NCBI RefSeq assembly: GCF_950295315.1
Contig: NC_080175.1
Span: 87,196,161-87,260,160, forward strand
DNA from: Erinaceus europaeus
Taxonomy: Eukaryota; Chordata; Mammalia; Eulipotyphla; Erinaceidae
Reading direction: 5' to 3'
DNA: 64,000 nt
Below the pieces are notes generated by a model that had not been told where the DNA came from, did not search any database, and saw nothing but the letters and a program-made list of their open reading frames with translations. This document shows, one piece after another, positions 43,166 through 54,684 of this stretch. Made by a program: the position numbers and the translations under genes. Numbering within the stretch: position 1 is the stretch's first letter; each line of letters starts with the position of its first letter.

Positions 43166-43575
43166 AGAAGAAGAAGGAGAAGGAGGAGGAGGAGAAGAAC
43201 TCAATGTATAGAATTATGAAAATGGGTAAAATTCAGCTAAGAAAGCGTAAGGAAGTCCATCAAGGTACATGGAAATTAAGTTTCTAAAGTCCAAAAATAA
43301 AAGAAAAAATTGAAAATAACTGAAAAATACTTGTTATGTATGAAAATGTATGATACCAACCAAACTGATACCAATTCAAGTAGCAATAGCTTACTCATTA
43401 GAAATAATGGAAGTTAGCAACAAAGACACAGTTTTCAAATGCTGTAAGAAAAAAAAAAGAAGCGTTTAATAATAAATTCGTCAGGAATCAAGAGTAAATA
43501 TACTCATAGAACAAGGAAGAATAAGAACTTTCACCTGTATCATAGCTACCTTAAAGAAAATCCGACTTCTTCAAA

Positions 43576-43583
43576 GTGGGAAA

Positions 43584-43649
<66 letters not shown>

Positions 43650-43693
43650 AAGAAAGAAGAAAGAGAGAAAGAAAGAAGAAAGAGAGAAAGAAA

Positions 43694-43733
<40 letters not shown>

Positions 43734-43766
43734 GAAGGAAGAAAGAAAGAAGGAAAGAAAGAAAGG
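43576..43766. repeat. (GAAA)n purine microsatellite
   Basis: About 190 bp of GAAA with GAGA and GGAA variants, then GCTA repeats (43772-43785). Confidence 0.98.
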
Positions 43767-44560
43767 AGAAAGCTAGCTAGCTAGCTCTTGGGAGCATCAA
43801 TCAGAAAAATATAATTGAATAAAACAAAAATATGCATGGGTAGCACTGCTATTAACATAGTTCAGAAAGTTCCTGCCTGTACAAATGGATAAGATAGTAA
43901 CAGAATTTATATTAAAATGAAGAAATTAAACTATCACATATAAACTACTTTTTTGGTGTTGAGTCGAGTACTCCTGGGTAAATGATGGTGGAAAAAAAAT
44001 CTACTGACGTAGTGTTTAATGTACAGATATACAGAAGAAATTCTAGCGACACAAGTAGAAAGGTATCAGGGCAAAAGGGCGTAATGGAAGTAATGTTTTC
44101 ACTTCAAGTGGAAAAACATTGCCAGCAATAAATTTTGATAAGTCAGATATGCATCTCTCCATATCAAGAGAAAGTCTGTGACACTATAGGAATGCTTAAA
44201 GTTATTTATCCTATAGATAAGTTAAAATGAAATCCATTTATATTGTGTCTTCACAAAACAAATCATATGGATGGATAAGAGATCAGTGGTTAATCTGATA
44301 GAGTTCAAGGGTAGAGATGGCTGAGAGACATGAATGTGGTCTACAGGACAACACAGAGGCTTCTTATTGTGATCAACTGGGTTTTGCTTTGACTGTGCTG
44401 ATAAAGACATAAACCTGGAGCTGAGATTGACAAAAAATGACAGTCAGCTTCCTAATTGTTATACCTTTGTGATACGTTATTTTTGGTGAAGTTTACATGG
44501 ATATTTTCAGTATTATTTCTTAGAACTTGGCAGGGAGCTGCAGTAAACTCTCAATTAAAA

Positions 44561-45510
44561 TTTTCTTTACAGTGGATGGAGTAGGGTACATGGTTTGGCT
44601 TTCAAAACTTAACATTCATTCAGAACGTAATAACATTTGCACAGCATAAGAGGAGGATTCCACATGCCTTATCTTAGACTGCCTGCATCTTCCCTACATG
44701 AATCCTGATGGAAATAGTCATAAAACATATTATTTTGAATAGCATTTGAATCTTGAATGACTTAAATACATTTTAAGAGAATCCTCCTCCCACATACACA
44801 AATGACACAAACCTTAATGAATATAGCATGTGCACCATGATTTTTTAAATCTACTTTCATAAGCTGACATATGCTTACAAATATTTTTTAAACTAAACTT
44901 TAGTGAATAGAAAAGTAAGAAGTATGATTAAGATGTACTTTTGATTCCAGTAGGATTCAGAACATGTTTTTAAAAGATGTCTATTCCATATTCTGTCTCC
45001 TATATGCCCTAATGTCTATGCCCTGTTCAGATGCTAAAGGAAAAACAGTGGGACAGAGATTTGCTATTTCTCCAATTGGACCTCAAGGTATATCAACCAC
45101 TTTTCAAAGCTATGATTTATTTTTAGAATGACTTATCACTTATTTCTCCTTTTAAGAGGTCACCAAAAGCTCAGATTCCTGCCATGATACTCTATGGGTA
45201 AAGCACGTTTCTCGCCCACTGTGTTCAATTTCATTTCTTCTAGCATAGGAAGAAATGAAAGAAATCTCACTGACAAGTGAGATGTAGCTTACAATTTCCC
45301 ACGTATCTTGGAAAAAGTAATTCTTTTGGTCAGTATATTTTGTGAAAACTCTAATAACACAGAACTCATATTGACTTAATACATACAAGTATACAATTTT
45401 GATAGTTAAACCACTTGCACAGAGTCTAGGTAAAAGTATTAACTATACTCAAAAGGGCTCTAGACATTTGTATGAGGTCAGCTTTCCTTTCAATAATAAT
45501 TCCTTATATA
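44561..45510. other. Unique intronic sequence
   Basis: Nearly 1 kb without recognised repeats or exon. Confidence 0.4.
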
Positions 45511-46630
45511 TAAAATAGACTTCCTAGATTTTTTTTCCAAATCTGAAACCTCAAATCTCATCTGCTGTTTTCTTACTTTTAGGTTCATGATTACTAAATA
45601 CGTTTTCTGCTTTATATCTTAAAGCTTCTCAGCCACCAAGTTGCAGATGTTACCATGACATCAACCTGACTTCCCCTGGGCAGACGACTTCACCAGTGTG
45701 TCCTGGAACCCACCTCCCCAGAGCCCTGCCCCACTGGGGAAAAATAAACAGGCTGGGAGTATGGATTGACCTGCCAACACATACGTCCAGTGGAGAAGCA
45801 GTTACAGATGCCAGACCTTCCACCTTCTGCATCTCATAATGATCCTGCATCCACACTCCCAGAGGGATAAAGAATAGGAAAACTTCTACATCTGTATTCT
45901 GCATCTGTAGATGTAGTCCCACAGATTTGTTTTGGGTTAGTCTTTCTTGCAGTTGGGTTTGTGTCCTCAAAGATGCCGTTGAGGTTTATTTAGATGGGAA
46001 AGAGTCCTGTCAATATTTTTCTCTAAGTATTTGATAGTTTCTGATCTAACATTCAGGCCCTTGACCCATTTGGAGTTGACTTTTGTTTTCTGGTGAGATT
46101 AAAGTGCTTCAGTTTCATTCCTCTGCATGTTTCAACCCAGTTTCCCCAGCACCATTTATTGAAAAGAATCTCCTTCCTACATTTAATAGTTTGGGCCCCT
46201 TTATCAAAAATTAGATGTCCACAGGCATGGGGGCTTAGTTTTGCGCTTTCAGTTCAGTTTCACTGGTTTTCTCATCTATTTTTGTTCCAGTGCCAGGTTG
46301 TTTTGATGAAGATGGCCTTATAATATAGTTTGAGATCTGGGAGTGTGATGTCTCCATTTCTGTTTCTTTTCCTCAAGATTGTTTTGGCGATTCTAGGTAT
46401 TTTCAGATTCCAGATAAATGATTGTAATCTTTGTTCTAGTCTCTTAAAGAAGCGTGGTGGAACTTTGATGGATATCACGTTAAATTTGTATATGCCTCTG
46501 GATAGAATATTCATTTTGATGATTAATAAAACGTAGGAAAGCTTCCAATGAAGGGGATGGCATGTGAAACTCTGGTGGTGGGAACTGTACCCCTCTACAG
46601 TCTTGTTAATCTTTTAAGTCAATAAAAAGT
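45511..46630 (+). repeat. HC repeat split by an L1 segment
   Basis: The left part (45511-45886) goes from CCAAATCTGAAACCTCAAATC to AGAATAGGAAAACTTC. The right part (46534-46630) resumes TAGGAAAGCTTCCAATGAAGG and ends at GTCAATAAAAAGTAATAA. An antisense L1 ORF2 segment lies between. Confidence 0.8.
45887..46533 (-). repeat. L1 ORF2 internal segment, antisense, no poly(A)
   Basis: CATTTGGAGTTGACTTTTGT, CCAGCACCATTTATTGAAA, TGCCAGGTTGTTTTGATG and ATATGCCTCTGGATAGAATA are reversed L1 ORF2. On minus it translates as NVISIKVPPRFFKRLEQR and SFIWNLKIPRIAKTILRK, the L1 ORF2 region after the RT. It has neither the ORF2 end nor a 3' UTR or poly(A). The 12 bp TAGGAAA(A/G)CTTC lies on both sides (45875-45886, 46534-46545). 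Confidence 0.85.
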
Positions 46631-46979
46631 AATAATTCCTAATTTGTTTATATATTTGGATTATTATAGTAACTAAAAGATGCCATATGGCATACAAATA
46701 GTGTTTTGCTCTAACAAATATGACATGTATTTTGAGTTTAGTACCCTGATGAGAACTTGCAATATCTAAATAAATTCAACCTCCCAAACATGTATGCTCT
46801 CTGATATTATTATTACCAGTCCTCACTAACAGCCAGGCTCTGAAAAGAATAATAAATAAAATTTACTATACTCTTTACTATTTATTAACTATATGAACCT
46901 AGATAGTTTACCTTTATATTATATGCCTCAATATGTTGAGTGACAGATGGAGATAATAATAAAGTACGGAAGATATGGG

Positions 46980-48560
46980 TTGAAATTTGAGGAGAACTAA
47001 AGAATAAAACTGAACCACTATATTTCACCAAACACAAAAGCAAATTCCGAGTTGATCAAGGACTTGGATATTAGACCAGAAACTATCAAATACTTAGCAG
47101 AAAGTATTGGCAGAACTCTTTTCCCTCTAAACTTTAAAGGCATCTTCAATTATATGAATCCAATGACAAAGGAGACTAAACAAAAATAAAGCAATGGGAC
47201 TACAGCAAATTACAAAGCTTCTGCAAAGAAAACCATTACCCAAAGAGACCTCCCACAGAATGGGAGAAGATCTTTACATGTCATAAATAAAACAAGAGGC
47301 TAGTGACCAATATATATAAAGAGCTCACCAAACTCAGTAACAAGAAGACAAATGTCCCCATCCAAAATGAGGACAGGATATGAACAGAATATTCAGAGAT
47401 CCAAAAGGCCAACAAACATATGAAAAAAAAAAATGCTCCAAGTCATTTTCAGAAAAATGCAAATAAAGACAACCACTTCTATCCTGTGAGAATGTCATAC
47501 ATCAGAAAAGTTAGCAGCAACAAATGCTGGAGAGGTTGCAGCAATGAAGGAACCCTCCTGCACTGAGGTTGGGATGTAAATTGGTCCAACCCCTGTGGGA
47601 AAGAGATCTGGAGAACTTTTTTTTTTTTTTTTTTTTTTTTTGCCTCTAGGGTTATTGCTGGAGTTCAGTGCCTGTACCATGAGTCCACTGCTCCTAGAGG
47701 CCATTTTTTTCCCTCTTTTGTTGCCCTTGTTGCTGTAGCCTTGTTGTGGTTACTATTATTGTTACTGTTGATTTCCTTCGTTGTTGCATAGAAAAGAGAG
47801 AAATGGAGAGAGAAGGGGAAGACAGAGAGGGAGAGAGAAAGATAGACACCTGCAGACCTGCTTCACCACCTGTGAAGCGACTCCCCTGCAGGTGGGGAGC
47901 CAGGGGCTCCAACCGGGATCCTTGTGCCTGTCCTTGGGCTTTGCGCCATGTACACTTCACCCACTGTGCTACTGCCTGACCCCCTGGAGAACTCTTAGGA
48001 GGCTAGAAGTGGATGTACCCTATGACCTTGCAATTTCTCCCCTTGGGAAATATCCTAAAGAACCAAACATACCCATCCAAAAAGATTTGTGTATACCTAT
48101 GTCCATAGTGGCACAATTTGTAATAACCCAAACTTGGAAGTAACCCAGGTGTCCAACAACAGATGAGTGGCTGAGTAAGAGTGGTATATATACACAATGG
48201 AATACTACTCAGCTATTAAAAATGGTGACTTCACCATTTTCAGCCCATCTTGAATGGAGCTTAAAGAAATGATGTTAAATAAAATAAGTCAGAAACAGGA
48301 TAAATATGGAATAATCTCACTCACAGACAGAAGTTGAAAAACAAGATCATAATAGAAAACAAAAGCAGAACCTGAGGTTGGTGTATTGCACCAAAGTAAA
48401 AGACTCTGGGGTGGGGAGGAGGGTTCAGGTCCTGGAACACGATTGGTAGAAGAGGGTTGAACTGTGCTGTGGAAAACTGGGAAATGTTACTCATGTACAA
48501 ACTACTGTATTTTACTGTAGACAATAAGCCATTGATCCCCCAATAAAGAAAATAAAAACT
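46980..48560 (+). repeat. L1 ORF2 3' part and 3' UTR, plus
   Basis: AGTTGATCAAGGACTTGGAT, CCAACAAACATATGAAAAA, AACAAATGCTGGAGAGG, ATGGAATACTACTCAGC and CATTGATCCCCCAATAAAG are successive L1 ORF2/3' UTR landmarks. Many frameshifts and stops. It is split by a SINE at 47617-47982. Confidence 0.92.
47617..47982 (-). repeat. ERI composite SINE with 3' module, inserted in L1
   Basis: A poly(T) of about 24, the reversed module with arms GCCTCTAGG (47642-47650) and CCTAGAGGC (47693-47701), a type A body, and the head CTGCCTGACCCC. A 10 bp duplication CTGGAGAACT flanks the SINE in the L1. Confidence 0.92.
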
Positions 48561-48764
48561 GAGAACTAAAAAATATATAAATATGTATATAGTCTGAAAA
48601 CATATTCCAAAGAAATTCATGAAATTAGGCAAGTATTCTGTATCTTTATATTTCCTTGACAAACCATTTGCCAAAACAAAATAACCGCCTATAAAGTTTT
48701 TAATTGAACCAAATATACATACATACAACACATACACACTGAGTGCATATATATACACATTCTC

Positions 48765-48900
48765 TTTTTCTTTACTAGAGCACTGCTCAGCTCTGGTTTC
48801 TGGTGGTGCTGGAAATTGAGCCTAGGACTCAGAGCCTCAGACATAAAAGGCTTTTTTTTTTTTTTGCATAACTACTATGGTATTCCCCCAACCCTGCACT
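48765..48900 (-). repeat. Old tRNA-SINE, minus
   Basis: CTAGAGCACTGCTCAGCTCTGG, GGAAATTGAGCCTAGGACTC and GAGCCTCAGACATAAAAGGC. Confidence 0.7.
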
Positions 48901-48905
48901 AAACA

Positions 48906-48958
48906 TTTAATTTAATTTAATTTAATTTAATTTAATTTAATTTAATTTTATGGGGGGG
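48906..48958. repeat. (TTTAA)n microsatellite
   Basis: About ten TTTAA units followed by a run of G. Confidence 0.97.
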
Positions 48959-48959
48959 C

Positions 48960-49827
48960 ACCATGCACAAAATCTCTCTCCTGAGCTCAGGAGAGAAGTT
49001 CTCCTCAGTAATTCTCAGCTTTGGTTGCTCATGAAAACCACCAACGGCTGCAATTATATGAATTTCCAGATTCTACTTTCCCGAGATTCAGATTTTGATG
49101 GCATGTGGAGGCAATCTAAGCTTTGGGTGTTAAATATTTTCTATATTTAATGCACTAAATATTTTAAACAAGCCTAACATCCACAATGTTGATAGAGTTT
49201 ATAAATGTTTATGTTATTTCCACTTTGCTTTATCATAGTTTTTTTTCAAGCAAAAAACAGACAAAGACAAATGTTAATAGTGTAAAGGGAATACACTTGA
49301 CTCACAGAGTTCATTCCCTGCCAGCAGTCGCCTTGTCTCTCTCATCTCAGCACCCTGTGCCACCACCGTCTACATAGGAGGTATTCAGTATAGGAGGTAT
49401 TCAGAGCGGCTATTGAATTGAAACTGAGTCAGACTCTGTCTGTATATGATAAGCACAGAATAATAATAATAAATAAAAAAGAGGAATTCCTCTTCAGTGT
49501 GTCTCCACAGGTTCCCATATGGGAAAGAAGCCAAAAAATAAGAATAAAATAGTGTTCCATTTAGACACTGTTACACATGAAAGCACTCGAAACATCATGC
49601 TGCAAATTTTCAGCAAAGTGATAGTTCATTGTGAAGGAGTTGAAATACTGACAGAGGGACCTCAGAAGCTATTTTCATGTTACTTTGGTTGTCAGATGAA
49701 CACAAGAAGTCCTTAATAATCAGAAATCATACATATCATCTAACATGTTCACATAGCAAGTCCCAAATGGTGAATGAACCTAAACAAGGAATTTCAATAT
49801 TCTCAACTGAAGTGAATTCAATTTAAA
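48960..49827. other. Intronic sequence, mostly unique
   Basis: No young repeat recognised. GTATTCAG-containing TAGGAGGTATTCAG is duplicated at 49375-49405. Confidence 0.35.
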
Positions 49828-49840
49828 ATATACTTTCTTG

Positions 49841-50129
49841 GGGAGTTGGGTGGTAGTGCAGCGGGTTAAGCACACGTGGCGCAAAGCACAAGGACCAACC
49901 TAAGGATCCTGGTTTCATCCCCCGGTTCCCCACCTGCAGGGGGGTCGCTTCATAGGTGGTGAAGCAGGTCTGCAGGTGTCTATCTTTCTCCCTCTCTGTC
50001 TTTCCCGCCTCTCTCTATTTCTCTTTGTCCTATCCAACAACAACGACATCAATAACATCAACAATAATAACTACAACAATAAAACAACAAGGACAACAAA
50101 AAAGGAATAAATAAATATTTAAAAAATAT
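49841..50129 (+). repeat. ERI type A SINE
   Basis: GGGAGTTGGGTGGTAGTGCAG head, CCTGGTTTCATCCCCCGG in the B-box region, AACAACAAGGACAACAAAAA tail. A perfect 13 bp duplication ATATACTTTCTTG lies at 49828-49840 and 50130-50142. Confidence 0.92.
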
Positions 50130-50142
50130 ATATACTTTCTTG

Positions 50143-51010
50143 TCAGGACACAGATATTCATTCCTATCTGAATATCTAAAAGAAAAACACTCAAGCATTT
50201 CATTTATAAAAAGGATTTTAAAACTCTGTCTTATGAATACTTGAAAAAAAGAGATGAATATGTGTAATAACAGAATGAAATAAAATTGCTCCCACTTCAG
50301 AGAGATTAAAAATGAGTTAATGGGTTAAGTTGGTTACTCCGAGGTTATGACTCAGAAGCCACTAGGTGCCTGCTACTCACTGGGTAGACGATTTAACAGT
50401 TCAAATCTCTGAGCTCTGGAGGATTTCATCTTAACTGCAAATAAAAAGCACTGACCAATGAGTAGGAATCTATTAAATAATACTTAGCTCTGGATAAAAA
50501 TTATTTTCCCAATATGCCATTGGTTCTAAATGGTTCATCAATCATACAAATGAAAATTTTGGATTCATGCTGGATGAAATAAAAATTCCTAAGATAATTA
50601 CTTGCAGGATTTTAGTCATATTTTATAATCATGTCTAACAAAAGTTACTGGCATAGTTAATAAGTTGCATATTAATTAGTTTTAATGCAAATTAACTTAA
50701 TGACAATACTACTATTGAATTTATCTGGCATAATTCATTTAAGAACCTGATAGGAATTCGGGTATATCTGTATGAATAGTTCTCCTTCCTCACCATATTA
50801 TCATATTTATAAAGGTGAGAACAAACTTCTCGAAGAAACATTTTCAAATATATTTAAATAGGCTTTCAGTGAGTAATAATTTACATCTCAGTTTGAGGTT
50901 GTGTAAGTAACGATAAAGATATCCTTGATGGTGTAATCACTTTTAAGAGACTTTTTTTTTAATGCAGAAAATAACACTTTTTTTAAAAAACTTTTTTGTT
51001 GTTTTACTTG
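50143..51010. other. Unique block with homeodomain/POU-like motifs
   Basis: Repeat-free AT-rich DNA. Around 50663-50700 it packs TTAATAAG, CATATTAATTAG and the octamer ATGCAAAT (50685-50692), then ATTAACTTAATG. No exon. Confidence 0.4.
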
Positions 51011-51249
51011 CTTTTTAAGTTCCACAGATATATAACTACATAAAGTAGATATTGGTCCACAGAGAGGCAGTAGTATTTATAAAGCCCCTAGTGGACAAGG
51101 GATTTTGACCTGCTTAAGGGTTCTTCAGAAGGCCAAGATGGTGGGATATCTATATCTATATCTAGAGAGAGGGGGATAGATTAAAGCATATCAGTCAAGC
51201 CTCAGTTTTTTTGTTTGTTTGTTTGTTTTGGGCTTTGTAGGTTAACTCT

Positions 51250-51475
51250 CTTTTCTTTTTTTTTTAATTTCTTTATTAGGGAATTAGTGTTTTACATTCA
51301 ACAGTAAATACAATAGTTTGTACATGCATAACATTTCCCAGTTTTCTATGTAACAATACAACCCCCATTAGGTCCTCTGTCATACTTCTTGGGTCTGTAT
51401 TCTCCCCCACCCACCCACCCCAGTGTCTTTTACTTTGGTGCAACACTGTTTTAACAACTTTTCCTAGTGTACCCA
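51250..51475 (-). repeat. L1 3' UTR, antisense
   Basis: TTTCTTTATTAGGGAATTAG, TACAATAGTTTGTACATGC, ACATTTCCCAGTTTTC and CAGTGTCTTTTACTTTGGTG reverse the L1 3' end seen at 48385-48548. Confidence 0.88.
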
Positions 51476-51734
51476 CTGAAGCTAAAACCTCCTCAAATTC
51501 AGATTATGTCTGATGCCTTTGCATTAATCTTACAGGTCTCACACAATCTGCTATATAGAGGGACCACTGATGATTTATACAGTTAATTTTAATTATGAAT
51601 CAACATCACATAATATTCTATAATTAGACACATTCATTTTAATGAAATTGTATATAAGTGAATACTATGTAGTGGATGGGTCTATCCTAATTCACTCTAT
51701 GCAAGTACAAAAACCTGCATCAGGATGACATATA

Positions 51735-51905
51735 GGGTAGGGAAACAGCTCCAAGGCTGGTTACAGCATTTGGCTCCTGTGCTTGGTTGAGCCTTGGCAC
51801 TTCATATCTCAGAATTATGGTCTGGTTTCTCCTCCATCTTGTTCTCATTTTGTTTCATTTGAAATTCTCTCTCTCTCTCTCTCTCTCTCAAATTTAATAT
51901 ATAAA
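51735..51905 (+). repeat. Old tRNA-SINE, plus, diverged
   Basis: GGGTAGGGAAACAGCTCCAAG head, GGTTGAGCCTTGGCAC B-box region, GGTCTGGTTTCTCCTCC and a (TC)n end. Confidence 0.55.
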
Positions 51906-52437
51906 AATGAATGTTTAAAAAAAAGATGCTAGAAATGTCATCTTGGTTACTTAAATTCCCTACGTTAAACATAAATATTCAGAATATACTATTATACATC
52001 CATATAATTACCATCAAAGCAATTATTTCATACAATGAGAAAGAGAGACAGACAGAGACAGAGAGACAGAGAGAAACACATATAGCAGGAAATGAGGAAT
52101 TTCCATTTGACAAATCAAACTCCACCTCACAAATGAGATGAGATTAAATGAGCCCTCAGTATATCAGCCTTCATTCTCCCTTGTGGCTCACCTCCCTACC
52201 ACCCCACTTGAAGTCTAAAGGTATTTTTTTGTGTTCAAAGTTCTGCCTTTGAACAAGATATATTTCAGAATGCTGCCTGTGGCCTTTGATGCAATATCAA
52301 ATTTTTTATTTGACTGCCTATTGTCTGATAATAGACTTCTCATGAATCTGCCTTTTATTTGTACATTATTCTTATAAGTAATCTGCTTTGCTTCTGAACT
52401 TCTGTAATAGGACAGCTCTATTCACATTTCTCTACTT

Positions 52438-52570
52438 TTAAAATTGTATTTATTTATTATTGGATAGACAGAGAGAAATTGAGGGGGAAGGGCACATAGA
52501 TAGCAAGAGAGATGGTGAGACACCTGCAACCTTGCTTCACTACTTATGAAGCTTTTCCCCTGTAGGTGTG
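52438..52570 (-). repeat. ERI type B SINE, head missing
   Basis: TTTATTATTGGATAGACAGAG body to CTTTTCCCCTGTAGGTG; the tRNA-like part is absent. Confidence 0.8.
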
Positions 52571-53530
52571 TTCTGAATCCCATAATGAGAAAAGAAATAT
52601 GTCAAATGAGCTTTACTAGAGCTACAAATGGATAATAAATCTAAGACCTAACATGTCAAATTTTACCACTTGTGTACTAACTTATAAGCTATCAGAAAAG
52701 GCAAGGAGGTAAGATAAATAATGAAATCTAGTACTCCTATTTTACTGTGCAACCATTACAATGTAAATGGCTGGAAAACTATGTAAATAGCATATTCAAA
52801 TATTAATTGTTATCAGTATGGGTTATTTGAAATAGAACTATGGGTTGCCAGAAATAAAGGAGTTAACACATATCTACAGAAAAAAATAACAATCTAGGGA
52901 ATCCTTTTTTTGTTTTGTTCCTTTTCAGTCATACAACATAAAACAATCTAAATCAATCTTCTGGAAAATTGGTAAAAAATAACACTGCTCCAGAAACAAT
53001 ATTTGGTATACCAAGCTTCAACTTGGATTAAATTTTTATTGAAACCATAGTAAATGAAGTTTTAGAATAGAAATGTGAACAGAATTCAAGCAATAAATCT
53101 GAAAGTCATGTCACTATGTGAAGGAAGCTTTTTATTCCAGGGTCGAATTTCACTTTTATTACTTCAATTTTTCTTACTTCAAATATTTTATATCCAAAAT
53201 AGAATGTTCTCATTCCTATACTTCTAATCCAGTATTATTAAACATTTATAAAAGCAAAATGACACCAAACCAACAATGAAATAAATATTAATACACTTGG
53301 ATATAGATATTTTAATATGTTTAAAAATGAGTATTGGCAGTTTTCAGTCTGTCTTTGTTAAAACCTGTCCCTCTTCTTGCAAGTATTTCATGATTTATCC
53401 TGATGGAAAACTTCTCATCCTTTCAGTCTATTAAATACCTACAGATATGAATACAGACTACTTAAAGAATACTTTCCTATTCCGATCAAATCATCGCTTC
53501 TATATAACATTTCAACTCTGTGATCTAACA
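52571..53530. other. Unique AT-rich intronic sequence
   Basis: No repeat or exon recognised. Confidence 0.4.
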
Positions 53531-53534
53531 AAAC

Positions 53535-53715
53535 CCACAAGGAGCCAAGTAGTGTCTTAGCCGGTGGAGTGTCTTACCCATCACCATGCATGAGAACCTC
53601 CGTTCAAGCTCCAGGTTCTCCCTAGCCACGTGGAAGCCAAGGAAAAAGTATGGTAGGCGTCTCTCCAATTCTCTTACTATTTTTCTACTTTTCTGTCTCA
53701 CTGACTTTCAACTTC
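53535..53715 (+). repeat. Old tRNA-SINE, plus
   Basis: GGAGCCAAGTAGTGTCTTAGC head, CCGTTCAAGCTCCAGG B-box region, and a TTCTACTTTTCTGTCTC body. Confidence 0.65.
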
Positions 53716-53795
53716 TATCAAAAAAAGAAAAGAAAAGAAGAGAAAAGAAAAGGAAAGAAAAAAAAAAGAAAAAAGAAAAAAGAAAAGAAAAGGGC
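53716..53795. repeat. A/G-rich tract
   Basis: AAAAGAAAAGAAGAGAAAAG-type sequence, probably the expanded tail of the preceding SINE. Confidence 0.93.
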
Positions 53796-54117
53796 GGGGG
53801 CTCCATAGAATGCTGTTTCTTCTGTAATCCCTTCTCTCTCTAAAACAACAGAATAAGGAAAATATACCTGGAGAAATTCCTGACCCTGACACCACAATTA
53901 AAATTAGGAGCTCATATTTTCTTTTTTTTCATTTTTAGATACTATATCTTTTTTAGTTTTTCATAAAAAATAAAAAAATGTGACAAGAACAAAACCCAGT
54001 TCCTTATGACTGTAAGGAATGCACACTATCTGTGAGAAATCTCTTCAGCCATTTTTTAAATTTTATTTTATGAGAAAGATGATAGGAACTGTCACATCAT
54101 TCCATTTATAGGTTAGA

Positions 54118-54365
54118 CTTTTTTTTATTTTTTAATTTATTTAATGGAGGACTAATGGTTTACAGTCAACAGTAAACTACAGTAGTCTGTACATGTATAA
54201 CATTTATCAGTTTTCCACAAGAAAATTCAACCCCCTCTTGGTTCTCCTCTGCCATCATATTCCAGGACCTGAACCCACCCCACCTCCTCCCCAGAGTCTT
54301 TTACTTCAGTGCAATACACCAAGTCCAGTCCAAGCTCTGCTTTATGTTTTATACAATTTGAATTA
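54118..54365 (-). repeat. L1 3' UTR, antisense
   Basis: TTAATGGAGGACTAATGGTTTAC, GTAGTCTGTACATGTATAAC, CAGTTTTCCACAAGAAAATTC and CAGAGTCTTTTACTTCAGTG. Confidence 0.88.
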
Positions 54366-54684
54366 AACATGACTTAAAGAATCTAAAATCAGTTAAATTC
54401 CCATCTTACACTGTGTAGTTTTTCATGTCTGCAAACCTTCTAAATTTGTCTTCCACTCATTTTTTTTTCTCTCCTCAAGACTGATTTGACAATCCTAGGG
54501 ATTTTTTTGGTTCCAGATCCATTTTTGTAGATTTTTTTCTAATTTTTTTTTGAAGAAATTTGATACTATCTTGATGGGGATGGCATTAAATTTGTATATG
54601 GCTATAAGTAAGAGAGTCATTTTGATGGTGTTAAAATTATTCCTATTATAAGCATGTAATATTTTTCCATTTCTTTCTCTTTCT

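Larger units (their letters stand above)
42560..44560 (+). repeat. Probable ancient L1 (L1M/HAL1-like), plus, broken up
   Basis: AGCAGATGTTGGAATTATCTG, AGTGAAATACAAATTAG, TTGAAGGCAGTGGAAGAAAA and the 3' stretch GATCAGTGGTTAATCTGATAG to GGCTTCTTATTGTGATC follow the layout of old mammalian L1 3' regions as I recall them. It is interrupted by a SINE and a GAAA microsatellite. Confidence 0.5.

Noticed and set aside
43576..43776. Lys/Glu-rich open frame
   Set aside because: Translation of (GAAA)n.
45152..45388. 78-residue minus-strand open frame tested as the missing CADM2 Ig1 first-half exon
   Set aside because: No Ig motif (no Cys/Trp spacing) and no resemblance to CADM2.
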